A stretch of 64,000 nucleotides of DNA, from the NCBI RefSeq assembly GCF_016889705.1, contig NZ_CP069526.1, forward strand, positions 3,348,001-3,412,000. Reading direction: 5' to 3'. The translations under genes and the position numbers were made by a program. Each line of letters begins with the position of its first letter. Position 1 is the stretch's first letter. Shown one piece after another: positions 54,528 to 63,294 of the stretch. Origin of the DNA: Amycolatopsis sp. FDAARGOS 1241 (GTDB lineage Bacteria > Actinomycetota > Actinomycetes > Mycobacteriales > Pseudonocardiaceae). The notes beneath the pieces were generated by a model. That model did no database searches, was not told where the DNA came from, and saw nothing but the letters and a program-made list of their open reading frames with translations.

Positions 54528-54866
54528 GTGGAGGGTATTTCGATCATGGACCGGGACAACGCGCTGGCGGCGGCACGGGCGCTACTGGACCAGGAAACCG
54601 CCGCGATTCCTGAGGACTCCCCGTTTCACGACATGGTGATCCGGGACGAGCAGGTCGTGCAGCATCCGGCCGGCTGGCTGGTGCCGTTCAACACCAGGCG
54701 GTACCTGGAGACCGAGGACTTCGCCGTGGCCGCGGTGCCCAACCTGGTCATGGTGCCCGGCGACGGCTCGCCCGCGCACTTCCCACCCAGCGCGGTTCCG
54801 GTCGACCGCTACCTGGAGGCGGTCACCGCGGGCGAGATCGGCTGGGGGCAGCTGCCTCAGACCTGA
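54528..54866 (+). CDS. Imm35 (YrhB)-like immunity protein
   Basis: This is a 112-residue soluble protein directly after the toxin (22 bases). It has the shape of the Imm35/YrhB immunity family: an opening helix NALAAARALLDQETAAIPED, then strands VIRDEQVVQHPAGWLVPFNT with the GW-x-[VP]-F core, RRYLETEDFAVAAVPNLVMV and the closing VDRYLEAVTAGEIGW. Imm35 members are repeatedly found beside Tox-PL toxins, so family and position support each other. It should bind the toxin's papain-fold domain and protect the producer. GTG 54528 has AAGGGGAC upstream; ATG 54546 with GGAGGG is an equally good start. Confidence 0.82.
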   Translation: MEGISIMDRDNALAAARALLDQETAAIPEDSPFHDMVIRDEQVVQHPAGWLVPFNTRRYLETEDFAVAAVPNLVMVPGDGSPAHFPPSAVPVDRYLEAVTAGEIGWGQLPQT

Positions 54867-55139
54867 CCCTGCTCGGATCGCGGGTATGGACAAATTCGCG
54901 GTGATCACCAGGCCCGGGGCGACGAGACATCGCTTCAGGGGCCGGCCGAGAAACTGGCCCCGCGCCGTGGGCGCGGCCTGGGATCGGCCCGAGCCGCCAG
55001 TGGAACCAGGACAAAGGAAAAGGTTTCGGCTACCACGCGAACCCCCGAAAACAACGCGTGGTAGAAGAAAACAGGCAGCAAGATCGCGAAGCAGCACGGT
55101 CTGGGCTGATTACCCGGCTGATTTGTCGGGCGACTGAGT

Positions 55140-55166
55140 CCGGCTGCGGGTGTGCCCCGCAGCCGG
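55140..55166. terminator. Bidirectional terminator between immunity and nitroreductase genes
   Basis: Arms CCGGCTGCGGG and CCCGCAGCCGG form an 11-base stem with a 5-base loop, 23 bases beyond the nitroreductase stop on the minus strand. The other bases of the 323-base gap (54867-55189) contain no convincing gene; an 83-codon plus-strand reading there lacks support and overlaps this hairpin's region. Confidence 0.7.
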
Positions 55167-55189
55167 CCGTCGCTACGCGCTTGTTTTGG

Positions 55190-55822
55190 TCACCACTGGT
55201 CCCAGTGGGTGACCTCGTCCGGAGCGGGCCGGGAAGCCGGGCGGAAGTCCGTGCCCTTCGTGTACGCCAGCGGAGTCAGCACAGTCTGCACGACCGTCTC
55301 GTAAGGAATGCCGAGGACGTCCGCGACGTCCTTTTCGCGGGCGACGTGCATGGACGTCCAGGCCGTACCCAATCCGCGGGCGCGCGCGGCGAGCATGAAG
55401 CTCCACGTGGCGGGCAGGACGTTGGACACGCCGGCTGCCGCGGAAGCTCGGTCGGGGCCCTCGTTGCAGGCCAGGACGAGCACGGGGGCCTCGCCCATGT
55501 GCTCGCCGAGGTAGTCGGCGGAGCTGGCCACGCGCGACTGCACGCGGTCGCGCTCGGTGGCGCCCGCGTTGTTGCCCGGGTAGCCGGGGGAGGCCTTGTA
55601 CTTGGCGTAGATGGAGCCGTAGATCTCGCCGATGGCGCGGCGCTTGGCTTCGTCGCGGACGACCACGAAGCGGGCCGTCACCACGTTCGAGCCGGCCGGG
55701 GCTTGCAGTGCCAGTGCGACGCATTCGCGGATGAGGTCGTCGGGGACGTCGCGGGTGAAGTCGAGGCGTTTGCGGACCGCGCGAGTGGTGGACAGGAGCT
55801 GGTCGGGGGAAAGATCGAGCAT
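55190..55822 (-). CDS. Nitroreductase family flavoprotein
   Basis: This is a 210-residue FMN-binding nitroreductase-fold protein. It shows the opening STTRAVRKRLDFTRDVPDDL with arginines that bind FMN phosphate, LALQAPAGSNVVTARFVVVR, and the conserved tail region RARGLGTAWTSMHVAREKDV and LGIPYETVVQTVLTPLAY. Members reduce nitro compounds, quinones or other small molecules with NAD(P)H. ATG 55822 was chosen; the longer reading to 55942 lacks family similarity. It is followed by a terminator and preceded by the TetR gene on the same strand. Confidence 0.92.
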   Translation of the reverse strand: MLDLSPDQLLSTTRAVRKRLDFTRDVPDDLIRECVALALQAPAGSNVVTARFVVVRDEAKRRAIGEIYGSIYAKYKASPGYPGNNAGATERDRVQSRVASSADYLGEHMGEAPVLVLACNEGPDRASAAAGVSNVLPATWSFMLAARARGLGTAWTSMHVAREKDVADVLGIPYETVVQTVLTPLAYTKGTDFRPASRPAPDEVTHWDQW

Positions 55823-55964
55823 GTCGCGATCATAGGTCCACCCGAACCACGGTGCCGACGCGCGAGATGGTGACCACAACGCACCGCGCCGGAAGGCCGG
55901 CGCGAACGGTTCCGCGAACGGCACCCACCGAACCGGGCGCAACGGCGGCAGAACGCGCCCACCG

Positions 55965-56555
55965 TCAGTGCGCGCGCAACCCCTCGATCAGCAGATCCGC
56001 GAACTGCTCCGCCAGCTGATCCGTCGTCAGCGAACCTTCCGGCGAATACCACACGTACGCCCAGTTCAGGATGCTCGTCAGCGCGATGCCCGCGATGCGC
56101 GGATCGGCAGCGCGGAACTCGCCGTCGGTGATGCCGCGGGTGATGATGCTGCGCAGTCCCGTCTCCCAGCGGTCACGGCTGGCGATGACGGCCTGCTGGC
56201 GCGGTTCGCTGAGGTTGCGCCACTCGTGGAAGAAGACGGTGGCGAACTCCTTGTTCTCGGCGATGAGCTTGAGGTCGCGCGCGGCGACCTGGCGCAGTTG
56301 CTGCGTGGCCGTGCCCCCGCCCGCGAGGATCTCCTCCATGTCGCGCTCCGAGCGCTCCATGATGCTGTGCACGATCGACTCCAGCAGGTCCTCCTTGCTC
56401 TGGATGTGCACGTACAGGCTGCCGGCGTGCACGCCGACCTCCCGCCCGATGTCGCGCATCGACGTACCGTGGTAGCCCTTGCGGGCGAACAGGCTCGCGG
56501 CGATTTCGACGATCGGCGTCACGTAGTCGGTGGCTCGTTCGGGCACGAGCCCCAT
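55965..56555 (-). CDS. TetR-family regulator divergent from the acyl-CoA operon
   Basis: This is a 196-residue TetR repressor with the DNA-binding helices SLFARKGYHGTSMRDIGREV then GVHAGSLYVHIQSKEDLLES. The C-terminal ligand domain (about 75-196) resembles fatty-acid or acyl-CoA-responsive TetR proteins such as KstR2-like regulators in general layout only. It starts at ATG 56555, 115 bases from the divergent acyl-CoA ligase. A 16-base palindrome between them is a likely operator. An acyl-CoA intermediate of the operon's pathway is the natural candidate ligand, by inference. Confidence 0.92.
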   Translation of the reverse strand: MGLVPERATDYVTPIVEIAASLFARKGYHGTSMRDIGREVGVHAGSLYVHIQSKEDLLESIVHSIMERSERDMEEILAGGGTATQQLRQVAARDLKLIAENKEFATVFFHEWRNLSEPRQQAVIASRDRWETGLRSIITRGITDGEFRAADPRIAGIALTSILNWAYVWYSPEGSLTTDQLAEQFADLLIEGLRAH

Positions 56556-56597
56556 TAGACACTACGGCGAGTGACGAGTCGATGGGCACACAGCTTG

Positions 56598-56613
56598 CAA
56601 CAACTGTTTGTTG
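56598..56613. promoter_or_regulatory. TetR operator candidate CAACAA-CTGT-TTGTTG
   Basis: A perfect 6-base inverted repeat with a 4-base centre lies 43 bases before the TetR start and 57 before the acyl-CoA ligase start. It is AT-rich for this sequence and centred between the divergent promoters. Confidence 0.6.
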
Positions 56614-56669
56614 ACCAATCGTGTCCTGCCGGATAGCGTCCGGGGCAGAGACTTGGAGGCAGCTCGACG

Positions 56670-58286
56670 ATGCGCTACTACGAGATCGACCAGAGGACGA
56701 CCGCGCACATCCTCGCCGACAAAGCCGCCCGCGTCGGCGACCGGCCGTTCCTCCATTGGGCCGGGCGCACTTACACCTACCGGGACCTCGACGAGATCAC
56801 CAACCGCTACGCCAACGGGTTCGCGGACCTCGGCATCACGAGGGGCGACCACGTGGCGATGATGATGCCCAACGGCCCGGAGTTCCTGTGGACGCTCTGG
56901 GGCCTGGGCAAGCTCGGCGCCGTGGCGGTGCCGCTCAACACCGCAGCTAAGGGCGAGCTGCTGCGCTACTTCCTCGACCAGTCCGATTCCACGGCGATCT
57001 GCGTGGCGGGGGAGCTGCTCCCGCGCGTCGCCGCCGTGCTGTCCGAGGTTCCCGGCGTGCGCACGGTGCTGGGGCTCGGCGCCGACCCGGCACAGCTCGC
57101 CGCGCTCGAGGGCATCGCGACACACGACTTGGCGACCCTGCACGACGCGTCTGCGGAACCGCCGCGGCTCGCCGAACCCGTGCGCTGGAACGATCCCCAC
57201 CTGATCCTGTACACGTCCGGCACCACCGGCCCGTCGAAGGGCGCGATCTGCCCGCAGGCACAGGGACACGCGGTCGGCCACCAGATGGCTTCCCTCAACG
57301 GGTACCGACAGGACGACGTGCTCTACACCTGTCTGCCCGTCTTCCACGGCAACGCGCTCTGGTACACCGTGTACGCCGCGCTGTGGGCGGAGGCGTCCGT
57401 GGCGCTCTACCCGCACTTCTCGGCGAGCCGGTTCTGGTCGCAGATCCGCGAATCACGCGCCACCGTGTTCAACGCGCTCGGTGCGATGGCGAACATCATC
57501 TGGCAACAGCCGCCGTCCGAACAGGACCGCGACCACTCCGTGCGGATCTGCATGATGGTTCCGAACTCCCGCGAGCTGGCCGAAGGGTTCCTCGAGCGCT
57601 ACGGCACGCGCGTCACCTCGGTCTACGCCATGACGGAGAACTGCGCGGTCACGGTGTTCAGCCCGGAGGACCCGCTGGAGAAGGTCCCATCGGCGGGCCG
57701 CGTGCGCCCGGACATGAGCGTGCGGATCTTCGACGACGACGGCCTGCCGGTGCCCACGGGCGAGGTGGGCGAGATCTGCCTGCGGCCCAACGAACCCGGC
57801 ATGACGATGCTGGAGTACTACAAGATGCCGGACGCCACGGTCGGCGCCACGCGCGACCTGTGGTTCCACACCGGCGACCGCGGTTCGCTCGACGAAGACG
57901 GCTACCTGTTCTTCTCCGACCGCAAGAAGGAAGCCATCCGCCGCCGCGGTGAGAACATCTCGGCGTACGAGGTCGAGACGATCGTCTGCCGGCACCCGGC
58001 GATCCTCGAGGCCGCCGCCGTGCCGGTCGCCTCCGAGCTCGGTGAGGACGACCTCATGGTCTACCTCGTCACCGAGGACGGCGCTTCCGCATCGTACGAA
58101 GAGATCATCGCGTTCTGCGACGAGCACATGCCGTACTTCATGGTGCCGCGCTACCTCGAGTTCATCGACCGGCTGCCCAAGACGCCGAGCGAGAAGATCG
58201 AGAAGTACAAGCTGAAGACCGCCGCCGCGAAGCGCGTCGGCGAGCTGTGGGACCGGGAGGCCGCGGGCATTGTCATCAAGAAGTGA
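56670..58286 (+). CDS. AMP-dependent acyl-CoA synthetase/ligase
   Basis: This is a 538-residue ANL-superfamily enzyme that activates a carboxylic acid with ATP and joins it to CoA. The ATP motif is LILYTSGTTGPSKGAICPQA (about 178-197), followed by VYAMTENCAVTVF, the hinge WFHTGDRGSLDEDGYLFFSD and the catalytic lysine motif KTPSEKIEKYKL near the end. At 538 residues it is typical for medium/short-chain or special-acid ligases. It opens an operon of acyl-CoA enzymes with coupled starts, so it feeds the pathway its CoA ester. The acid is unknown. Confidence 0.95.
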   Translation: MRYYEIDQRTTAHILADKAARVGDRPFLHWAGRTYTYRDLDEITNRYANGFADLGITRGDHVAMMMPNGPEFLWTLWGLGKLGAVAVPLNTAAKGELLRYFLDQSDSTAICVAGELLPRVAAVLSEVPGVRTVLGLGADPAQLAALEGIATHDLATLHDASAEPPRLAEPVRWNDPHLILYTSGTTGPSKGAICPQAQGHAVGHQMASLNGYRQDDVLYTCLPVFHGNALWYTVYAALWAEASVALYPHFSASRFWSQIRESRATVFNALGAMANIIWQQPPSEQDRDHSVRICMMVPNSRELAEGFLERYGTRVTSVYAMTENCAVTVFSPEDPLEKVPSAGRVRPDMSVRIFDDDGLPVPTGEVGEICLRPNEPGMTMLEYYKMPDATVGATRDLWFHTGDRGSLDEDGYLFFSDRKKEAIRRRGENISAYEVETIVCRHPAILEAAAVPVASELGEDDLMVYLVTEDGASASYEEIIAFCDEHMPYFMVPRYLEFIDRLPKTPSEKIEKYKLKTAAAKRVGELWDREAAGIVIKK

Positions 58287-59052
58287 AGCCGTCAACTTCA
58301 CCGTCGACGGGCACCTCGGCCGCATCACGATCGACCAGGAAGCCACCCGCAACGCGCTGAGTCCCGAAGTGATCGCCGGGCTGGACCGGGCGATCACGGC
58401 CGCCGAGGGCTGCTCGGTCGTGGTGGTCCGCGGGCGGGGCGGGACGCTGTCGGCCGGTGCGGAGCTGAAGTTCCTCCGGTCGGTGCTGGACGATCCAGAG
58501 GCGGTGCGCGACTACATCACCTCGATCGGCGTGACGCTCGACCGGCTGGAGGCCGCGCCGTTCGTGTCCGTGTGCGTGATCGACGGCTACGCGGTCGCCG
58601 GCGGCTGCGAGATCATGCTCGCGTGCGACCTCGCGGTGGTCAGCGAAACGGCGCAGATCGGCGACCGGCATCTCGAGTACGGCCTGCTGCCGGGAGCCGG
58701 CGGTTCGGTGCGGCTCACGCACGCTGTGGCGCCGGCCATCGCACGAAGGCTGCTCTACACCGGGGAAATCGTCGACGGGGCCACGGCGGCGAGCTTCGGG
58801 CTCGTGAGCAGCGCCGTGCCCGCGGCGGAGCTCGACGATGCCGTCGACGCGCTCGTCGCCCGCCTGTCGCGGCACGCCCCCGACGCGTTGCGGAGCATGA
58901 AACGCCTGCACCGCGACGCACTCGCCGCGGAGCCGGCGACGGCGATCACCGCCGAGCGCGAGACGCTGCTCGCGCACCTGGCCGGACCGGTCGCCCGCGA
59001 AGGGCTCGCCGCCTTCGCCGAGCGCAGACAGCCCCGGTTCAGCACACTCTGA
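58270..59052 (+). CDS. Enoyl-CoA hydratase/isomerase of the acyl-CoA operon
   Basis: This is a 260-residue crotonase-family enzyme. The oxyanion hole segments are [19 protein letters not shown] (about 57-75) and [20 protein letters not shown] (about 103-122), with [20 protein letters not shown] after them, where the glutamate (E in [12 protein letters not shown]) fits a catalytic acid. It starts at TTG 58270 with GGGAGG upstream, overlapping the ligase gene's end by 17 bases, which means coupled translation. It probably hydrates or isomerises an enoyl-CoA made by the same route. Confidence 0.93.
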   Translation: MSSRSEAVNFTVDGHLGRITIDQEATRNALSPEVIAGLDRAITAAEGCSVVVVRGRGGTLSAGAELKFLRSVLDDPEAVRDYITSIGVTLDRLEAAPFVSVCVIDGYAVAGGCEIMLACDLAVVSETAQIGDRHLEYGLLPGAGGSVRLTHAVAPAIARRLLYTGEIVDGATAASFGLVSSAVPAAELDDAVDALVARLSRHAPDALRSMKRLHRDALAAEPATAITAERETLLAHLAGPVAREGLAAFAERRQPRFSTL

Positions 59053-59089
59053 GGCGACCCGGCCGGTGACCCAGCACGGAAGGAAGACC

Positions 59090-59578
59090 ATGAGCACAGA
59101 CACCGAGCGCCCGGTTTCGGGCCGGTGGTTCGAACAGCTGACGGTGGGCACCCTCGTCCACCACGCGACGCGGCGCACCGTCACCGAGACCGACAACGTG
59201 CTGTTCACCACGATGACGATGAACCCGGCGCCCATGCACCTCGACGCCGACTACGCCTCGCGCAGCGAGTTCGGCAAGCCGCTGGTGAACAGCATGTTCA
59301 CGATCGCGCTGGTGGTCGGGCTCTCGGTGTACGAGCTGACGCTCGGTACTATCGTCGCGCAGCTCGGACTGTCCGATGTGGAGTTCCCCAAGCCGGTGTT
59401 CGCCGGCGACACGATCCGCGTGGAGAGCGAGGTCGTGGAAGCCCGCGCCTCGAAGTCGCGGCCGCGCGCGGGGGTCGTGGTGTTCGAGCACCGGGCCTAC
59501 AACCAGCGTGACGAGCTCGTGTGCCGGGCCCGGCGCACCGGGCTGATGCACCGCGAACCGACGGGGGAGCAGGCGTGA
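59090..59578 (+). CDS. MaoC-like dehydratase, Rv2499c type
   Basis: This is a 162-residue hot-dog fold protein of the MaoC family. The opening [60 protein letters not shown] and [20 protein letters not shown] strongly recall the mycobacterial Rv2499c protein, which sits beside the CitE-like lyase and accA1-accD1. The catalytic Asp/His of R-specific hydratases appears as N-PAPMHLD. The ATG start at 59090 follows GGAAGGAAG. Its stop overlaps the next gene as GTGA. It may hydrate the carboxylated enoyl-CoA ahead of cleavage. Confidence 0.9.
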   Translation: MSTDTERPVSGRWFEQLTVGTLVHHATRRTVTETDNVLFTTMTMNPAPMHLDADYASRSEFGKPLVNSMFTIALVVGLSVYELTLGTIVAQLGLSDVEFPKPVFAGDTIRVESEVVEARASKSRPRAGVVVFEHRAYNQRDELVCRARRTGLMHREPTGEQA

Positions 59579-60024
59579 TCACCGAGTACTTCGACAAGAT
59601 CAAGCTCGGCGACCGGCACGTCAGCCGGGCCCGCACGATCACCGAGACGGACATCGTGCAGTTCGCGATGTTCACCGGCGACTGGCACCCGGCGCACACC
59701 GACGCCGAGTACTTCGGCCAGGACCCCGTGTTCGGCGGCCGCGTCGCCCACGGCGCGCTGTCGCTTTCGGTCGCGCTGGGGCTGGTCACGTTCTGGCCCG
59801 AGGCGATGAAAGCCTTCTACGGCATCGACAAGCTCCGCTTCGTCACGCCGGTGCGCGTCGGCGACACGATCCACGTCGAGACCGAGGTCACCGAGCTGAC
59901 GCCGCGCGGCGCCGGCAAGGGCGTGGTCACTTCGGCGTTCCGGATTCTCAACCAGCGCGGTGAAACCGTGCTCGCGGCGACGCTGAAGACGCTGGTGGTC
60001 ACCGAGGAGGCGGCGCGGCGATGA
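59575..60024 (+). CDS. Second MaoC-like (R)-hydratase
   Basis: This is a 149-residue hot-dog protein with the canonical R-hydratase motif: [20 protein letters not shown] then [20 protein letters not shown], giving the catalytic aspartate (TGDWHPAH) and histidine. It is shorter than and distinct from the preceding MaoC protein, so the two could act as a heterodimer or in successive steps. GTG 59575 overlaps the upstream stop; its own stop overlaps the carboxyltransferase start (ATGA). The substrate is unknown. Confidence 0.92.
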   Translation: MITEYFDKIKLGDRHVSRARTITETDIVQFAMFTGDWHPAHTDAEYFGQDPVFGGRVAHGALSLSVALGLVTFWPEAMKAFYGIDKLRFVTPVRVGDTIHVETEVTELTPRGAGKGVVTSAFRILNQRGETVLAATLKTLVVTEEAARR

Positions 60025-61538
60025 GCGAGGTGACGGCCGAGCTGGAGAAGGCCGCGCAGGCCGCGCTCGCGGGCGGCGACGCGAGCCGGTGGCCGAACAA
60101 GATCCCGGTGCGGGAGCGGATCGCGCTCCTGCTCGACCCGGGCAGCTGGGTCGAGGACGGGCTGCTCGCCGATGCCTCCGGCGACGGTCTGCCGGCCGAC
60201 GGCGTGCTCACCGGCGTCGGCACGGTCGAGGGCCGCCCGGTCGCGGTCATCGCCCACGACTTCTCGGTCAAGGCCGGTTCGTGGGGCGAGCTGACCTGCG
60301 AGAAGCAGGTGCGCATCCTCGAACGCGCCGACCGCGACCTGATGCCGGTGTTCTACCTCGTCGATTCGGCGGGCGGGCGGCTGACCGACCAGCTCGGGTT
60401 CTTCTCGGGCCGGCGTGGGGCGTCGCGGATCTTCCAGCTGCAGATCAAGCTCTCCGGGCGGGTGCCGCAGATCTGCTGCCTGCACGGGCCTTCGGCCGCC
60501 GGCGGCGCGTACATGCCGGCGTTCACCGACTGGGTCGGCATGGTCGAGGGCAATGCGTCGATGTACCTGGCCTCGCCGCGTGTCGCCGAGAAGGTGACCG
60601 GCGAGCACACCACGCTCGAGGAGATGGGCGGCGCGGTCATGCACGCGACGGTCTCCGGCTGCGGTGACGAGGTGTTCGACGAGGACTGGCAGGTGATCGC
60701 GGCCGCGCGGCTGCTGCTGTCGTACCTGCCCGACGACTGGCGCTCGCCCCCGGCGAACGCCGAACCCGCCGAGCCCGAACTGCTCGACTGGCCCGAGGGC
60801 CTGATCCCGGAGGACCCGAACGCGGCCTACGACGTGCGCGACGTGATCCTGCGGCTCGTGGACGCCGGCAGCTTCTTCGAGATCAAGTCGGCGTGGGCCA
60901 CCGAGATGGTGACCGGGTTCGCGCGGCTCGACGGGCAGACCGTCGGGCTCGTGGCGAACCAGCCGTCGGTGCGCAGCGGCGCGATCTTCGTCGACTCGGC
61001 CGACAAGGCGGCGCGGTTCATCTCGATGTGCGACGCGTTCAACATCCCGCTGGTGTTCCTGCAGGACGTGCCGGGCTTCATGGTCGGCGTCGCGGTGGAG
61101 CGGCAGGGGATCATCCGGCACGGTGCCAAGATGGTCGCCGCGATGGCCAGCGCCGAGGTGCCCAAGTTCAGCGTCGTGCTGCGCAAGGCCTACGCCGCCG
61201 GGTTCTACGCGATGTGCGCACCGGGTTTCGAGCCGCGCGCCACGATCGCGCTGCCGACCGCGACGATCGGCACGATGTCGCCGGAAGCTTCCGCGAACGC
61301 CGTGTACGCCAACAAAATCGCGGCGATCGAGGACCCCGCCGAGCGCGAGGCGTTCGTGCAGGCGCGGGTCGCCGAGCAGGCCGCGGACTTCACGCTCCTG
61401 CGGCTGGCCGGCGAACTGCACGTCGACACCGTGGTGAAGCCCGAAGCGCTGCGCGCCGAGTTGCTGGGCCGCCTGCGGGCCGCCCGGAACTGGGAGCGCT
61501 CGGGGCACCGCCGCCACCACCTGATCAGCCCGGTGTGA
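60021..61538 (+). CDS. Acyl-CoA carboxylase carboxyltransferase (beta) subunit
   Basis: This is a 505-residue carboxyltransferase of the AccD/PccB/MccB group. It transfers carbon dioxide from biotin to an acyl-CoA. Motifs include the first oxyanion region GRVPQICCLHGPSAAGGAYM and MVEGNASMYLASPRVAEKVT, and the second in DVPGFMVGVAVERQGIIRHG with KMVAAMASAEVPKFSVVLRK and YAAGFYAMCAPGFEPRATIA. The biotin carboxylase subunit is four genes down. Methylcrotonyl-, geranyl- or other acyl-CoA are all possible; the sequence alone does not decide, although the neighbouring Rv2498c/Rv2499c-type genes point to a branched-chain substrate. Confidence 0.95.
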   Translation: MSEVTAELEKAAQAALAGGDASRWPNKIPVRERIALLLDPGSWVEDGLLADASGDGLPADGVLTGVGTVEGRPVAVIAHDFSVKAGSWGELTCEKQVRILERADRDLMPVFYLVDSAGGRLTDQLGFFSGRRGASRIFQLQIKLSGRVPQICCLHGPSAAGGAYMPAFTDWVGMVEGNASMYLASPRVAEKVTGEHTTLEEMGGAVMHATVSGCGDEVFDEDWQVIAAARLLLSYLPDDWRSPPANAEPAEPELLDWPEGLIPEDPNAAYDVRDVILRLVDAGSFFEIKSAWATEMVTGFARLDGQTVGLVANQPSVRSGAIFVDSADKAARFISMCDAFNIPLVFLQDVPGFMVGVAVERQGIIRHGAKMVAAMASAEVPKFSVVLRKAYAAGFYAMCAPGFEPRATIALPTATIGTMSPEASANAVYANKIAAIEDPAEREAFVQARVAEQAADFTLLRLAGELHVDTVVKPEALRAELLGRLRAARNWERSGHRRHHLISPV

Positions 61539-61540
61539 CC

Positions 61541-62365
61541 ATGACGGACGGACTGGTTCCCCGCAGCCTGCTGTTCATGCCGGGTTCGAAGGCGTCGATG
61601 GTCGCGAAGATCCCCGTGCTCGCGCCCGACGCTGCCGTGGTCGACCTCGAGGACGCCGTGCCCGCGGCGCAGAAGGCCGAAGCGCGCGAGACGGCGGTCG
61701 CCGCGCTGGCCGGGCTCGACGCCGGCCCGCGCACCACCGTGCTCGTGCGCGTCAACCCGATCACGTCGCCGTGGTTCGCCGACGACCTCGCGGCCGTCGC
61801 CGGACTCGGCGGGATCGGCGTGGTGCTGCCGAAGTACGAGCGGCGCGAGGAGATCGACGTGCTGCGCGGCCGGCTCGGGCCCGACGCGCCGATCGTCGTC
61901 GGGCTCGAAACCGTGCGCGGGGTCGCGGACTGCCGCGAGCTGCTGCGGGCCGGCCTCGACTCCGTCTACTTCGGGGCCGAGGACTACATCGCCGATATCG
62001 GCGGCGTGCGGACCACCCACGGCGACGAGGTGCTCTACGCACGCAGCGAGGTCCGCCTCGCCGCGCACCTCGCCGGGGTGTCCGCTGTGGACCAGGCCGT
62101 GGTCGCGATCCGCGACGACGACCGGTTCCGCGCCGACGCGGCGCAGGGTCGAGCGATCGGGTACACCGGCAAAATCTGCGTGCACCCACGTCAGGTCGAG
62201 CTGGCGCACGAGGTCTTCACACCGGCGCCGGACGAGGTCGCGCACGCGCGCGCCGTGCTGGCGGCGGCGGACGAAGGCGTCGCGGTCGTCGACGGCCAGA
62301 TGGTCGACGACGTCCACGTGCGGATGGCGCGCACCGTGCTGGCGCGGCTGCCGGAGGAGCGGTGA
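61541..62365 (+). CDS. HpcH/HpaI-family CoA ester lyase (CitE-like)
   Basis: This is a 274-residue TIM-barrel lyase of the citrate lyase beta-like family, which includes citramalyl-CoA, malyl-CoA and beta-hydroxyacyl-CoA lyases. It has RSLLFMPGSKASMVAKIPVL at the start, DAAVVDLEDAVPAAQKAEAR with the metal-binding acid, the glutamate in VVGLETVRGVADCRELL and VYFGAEDYIADIGGVRT, and GYTGKICVHPRQVELAHEVF. ATG 61541 is used; GTG 61535 would give GTGA coupling with the carboxylase. It should split a hydroxylated CoA ester into two smaller units. Confidence 0.93.
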   Translation: MTDGLVPRSLLFMPGSKASMVAKIPVLAPDAAVVDLEDAVPAAQKAEARETAVAALAGLDAGPRTTVLVRVNPITSPWFADDLAAVAGLGGIGVVLPKYERREEIDVLRGRLGPDAPIVVGLETVRGVADCRELLRAGLDSVYFGAEDYIADIGGVRTTHGDEVLYARSEVRLAAHLAGVSAVDQAVVAIRDDDRFRADAAQGRAIGYTGKICVHPRQVELAHEVFTPAPDEVAHARAVLAAADEGVAVVDGQMVDDVHVRMARTVLARLPEER

Positions 62366-63294
62366 TGCGCGTCGGACTGATGTTCCCGCCCGGGGCCGAC
62401 CCGGGCGAGATCCCCGCTGTCGCGCGCCGCGCCGAGGAAGCCGGCTTCGACTACTTCTGCTGCGGTGAGCACGTGTTCTTCCACGGGCCGATCACCAACG
62501 CGTTCGTCGGGCTGGCCGCCGCCGCGGGCGCCACCGAGCGGATCCGGCTGCTGAGCGCGCTCACGATCCTGCCGGTGTACCCGGCCGCGCTGGCGGCGAA
62601 GCTCGTCGCGACACTCGCGGCCGTGTCGCGCGGCCGGTTCGAGCTGGGCGTCGGGGTCGGCGGGGAGCACCCGCCCGAGTTCGAGGCCGTCGGCGTCCCG
62701 CTCGCCGAACGCGGCCGCCGGACCGACGAAGCCCTCGAGGTGCTCGAGAGGCTGCTGGCCGGGGGACCGGTGACGTTCCACGGGGAGTTCACCACGATCG
62801 AGGACCAGGAGCTGCAGCCGGTGCCGGCGCGGCGCCCGCCCGTGTGGGTCGGGGGCCGGCGGCGCGCGGCGATGCGGCGCGCGGCGAAGCACGCCGACGT
62901 CTGGCTGCCGTACCTGGTCACACCCGAGCGCCTCGCGGGCAGCCTCGCCCAAGTCCGCGAGCTGGCCGCCGGGCACGGCCGCGAAGCCGCGGACCTCACC
63001 GGCGGTGTCTACCTGTGGTCCACTGTGGACCGGGACGGCGACCGCGCCCGCCGCGAGGTCGTCGAGGCCATCAGCCGGATCTACCGGCAGGACTTCGAGC
63101 CCTACGCCGATCGCTACCTGCTCTTCGGCACGCCGGCCCGGCTGCGTGAGCGCATCGCGCAGTTCGCCGCAGCCGGCGCGGAGCGCATCGTGTTCGCCCC
63201 GGCCTGCGCGGCCGGAGACCGCGACCGCGTGATCGACCTGTTCGCCACCGAGGTCCTGCCCGGGATCCGGGAGAGGGGAGTTTCCGTTGCCTGA
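62365..63294 (+). CDS. LLM-class flavin-dependent oxidoreductase
   Basis: This is a 309-residue luciferase-like monooxygenase/F420-dependent oxidoreductase fold protein. The core reads [20 protein letters not shown], then [20 protein letters not shown], then [20 protein letters not shown], with the C-terminal catalytic-barrel segment [20 protein letters not shown]. The cofactor may be FMN or F420, which the sequence does not settle. Starting at ATG 62365 it overlaps the lyase stop as TGATG, so it is part of the operon. It could provide an oxidation step that replaces the missing acyl-CoA dehydrogenase, or an entry step for an unusual substrate. Confidence 0.9.
   Translation: MRVGLMFPPGADPGEIPAVARRAEEAGFDYFCCGEHVFFHGPITNAFVGLAAAAGATERIRLLSALTILPVYPAALAAKLVATLAAVSRGRFELGVGVGGEHPPEFEAVGVPLAERGRRTDEALEVLERLLAGGPVTFHGEFTTIEDQELQPVPARRPPVWVGGRRRAAMRRAAKHADVWLPYLVTPERLAGSLAQVRELAAGHGREAADLTGGVYLWSTVDRDGDRARREVVEAISRIYRQDFEPYADRYLLFGTPARLRERIAQFAAAGAERIVFAPACAAGDRDRVIDLFATEVLPGIRERGVSVA

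Noticed and set aside
54886..55137. 83-codon ORF between immunity and nitroreductase genes
   Set aside because: Basic, low-complexity, no good ribosome site and no family resemblance.
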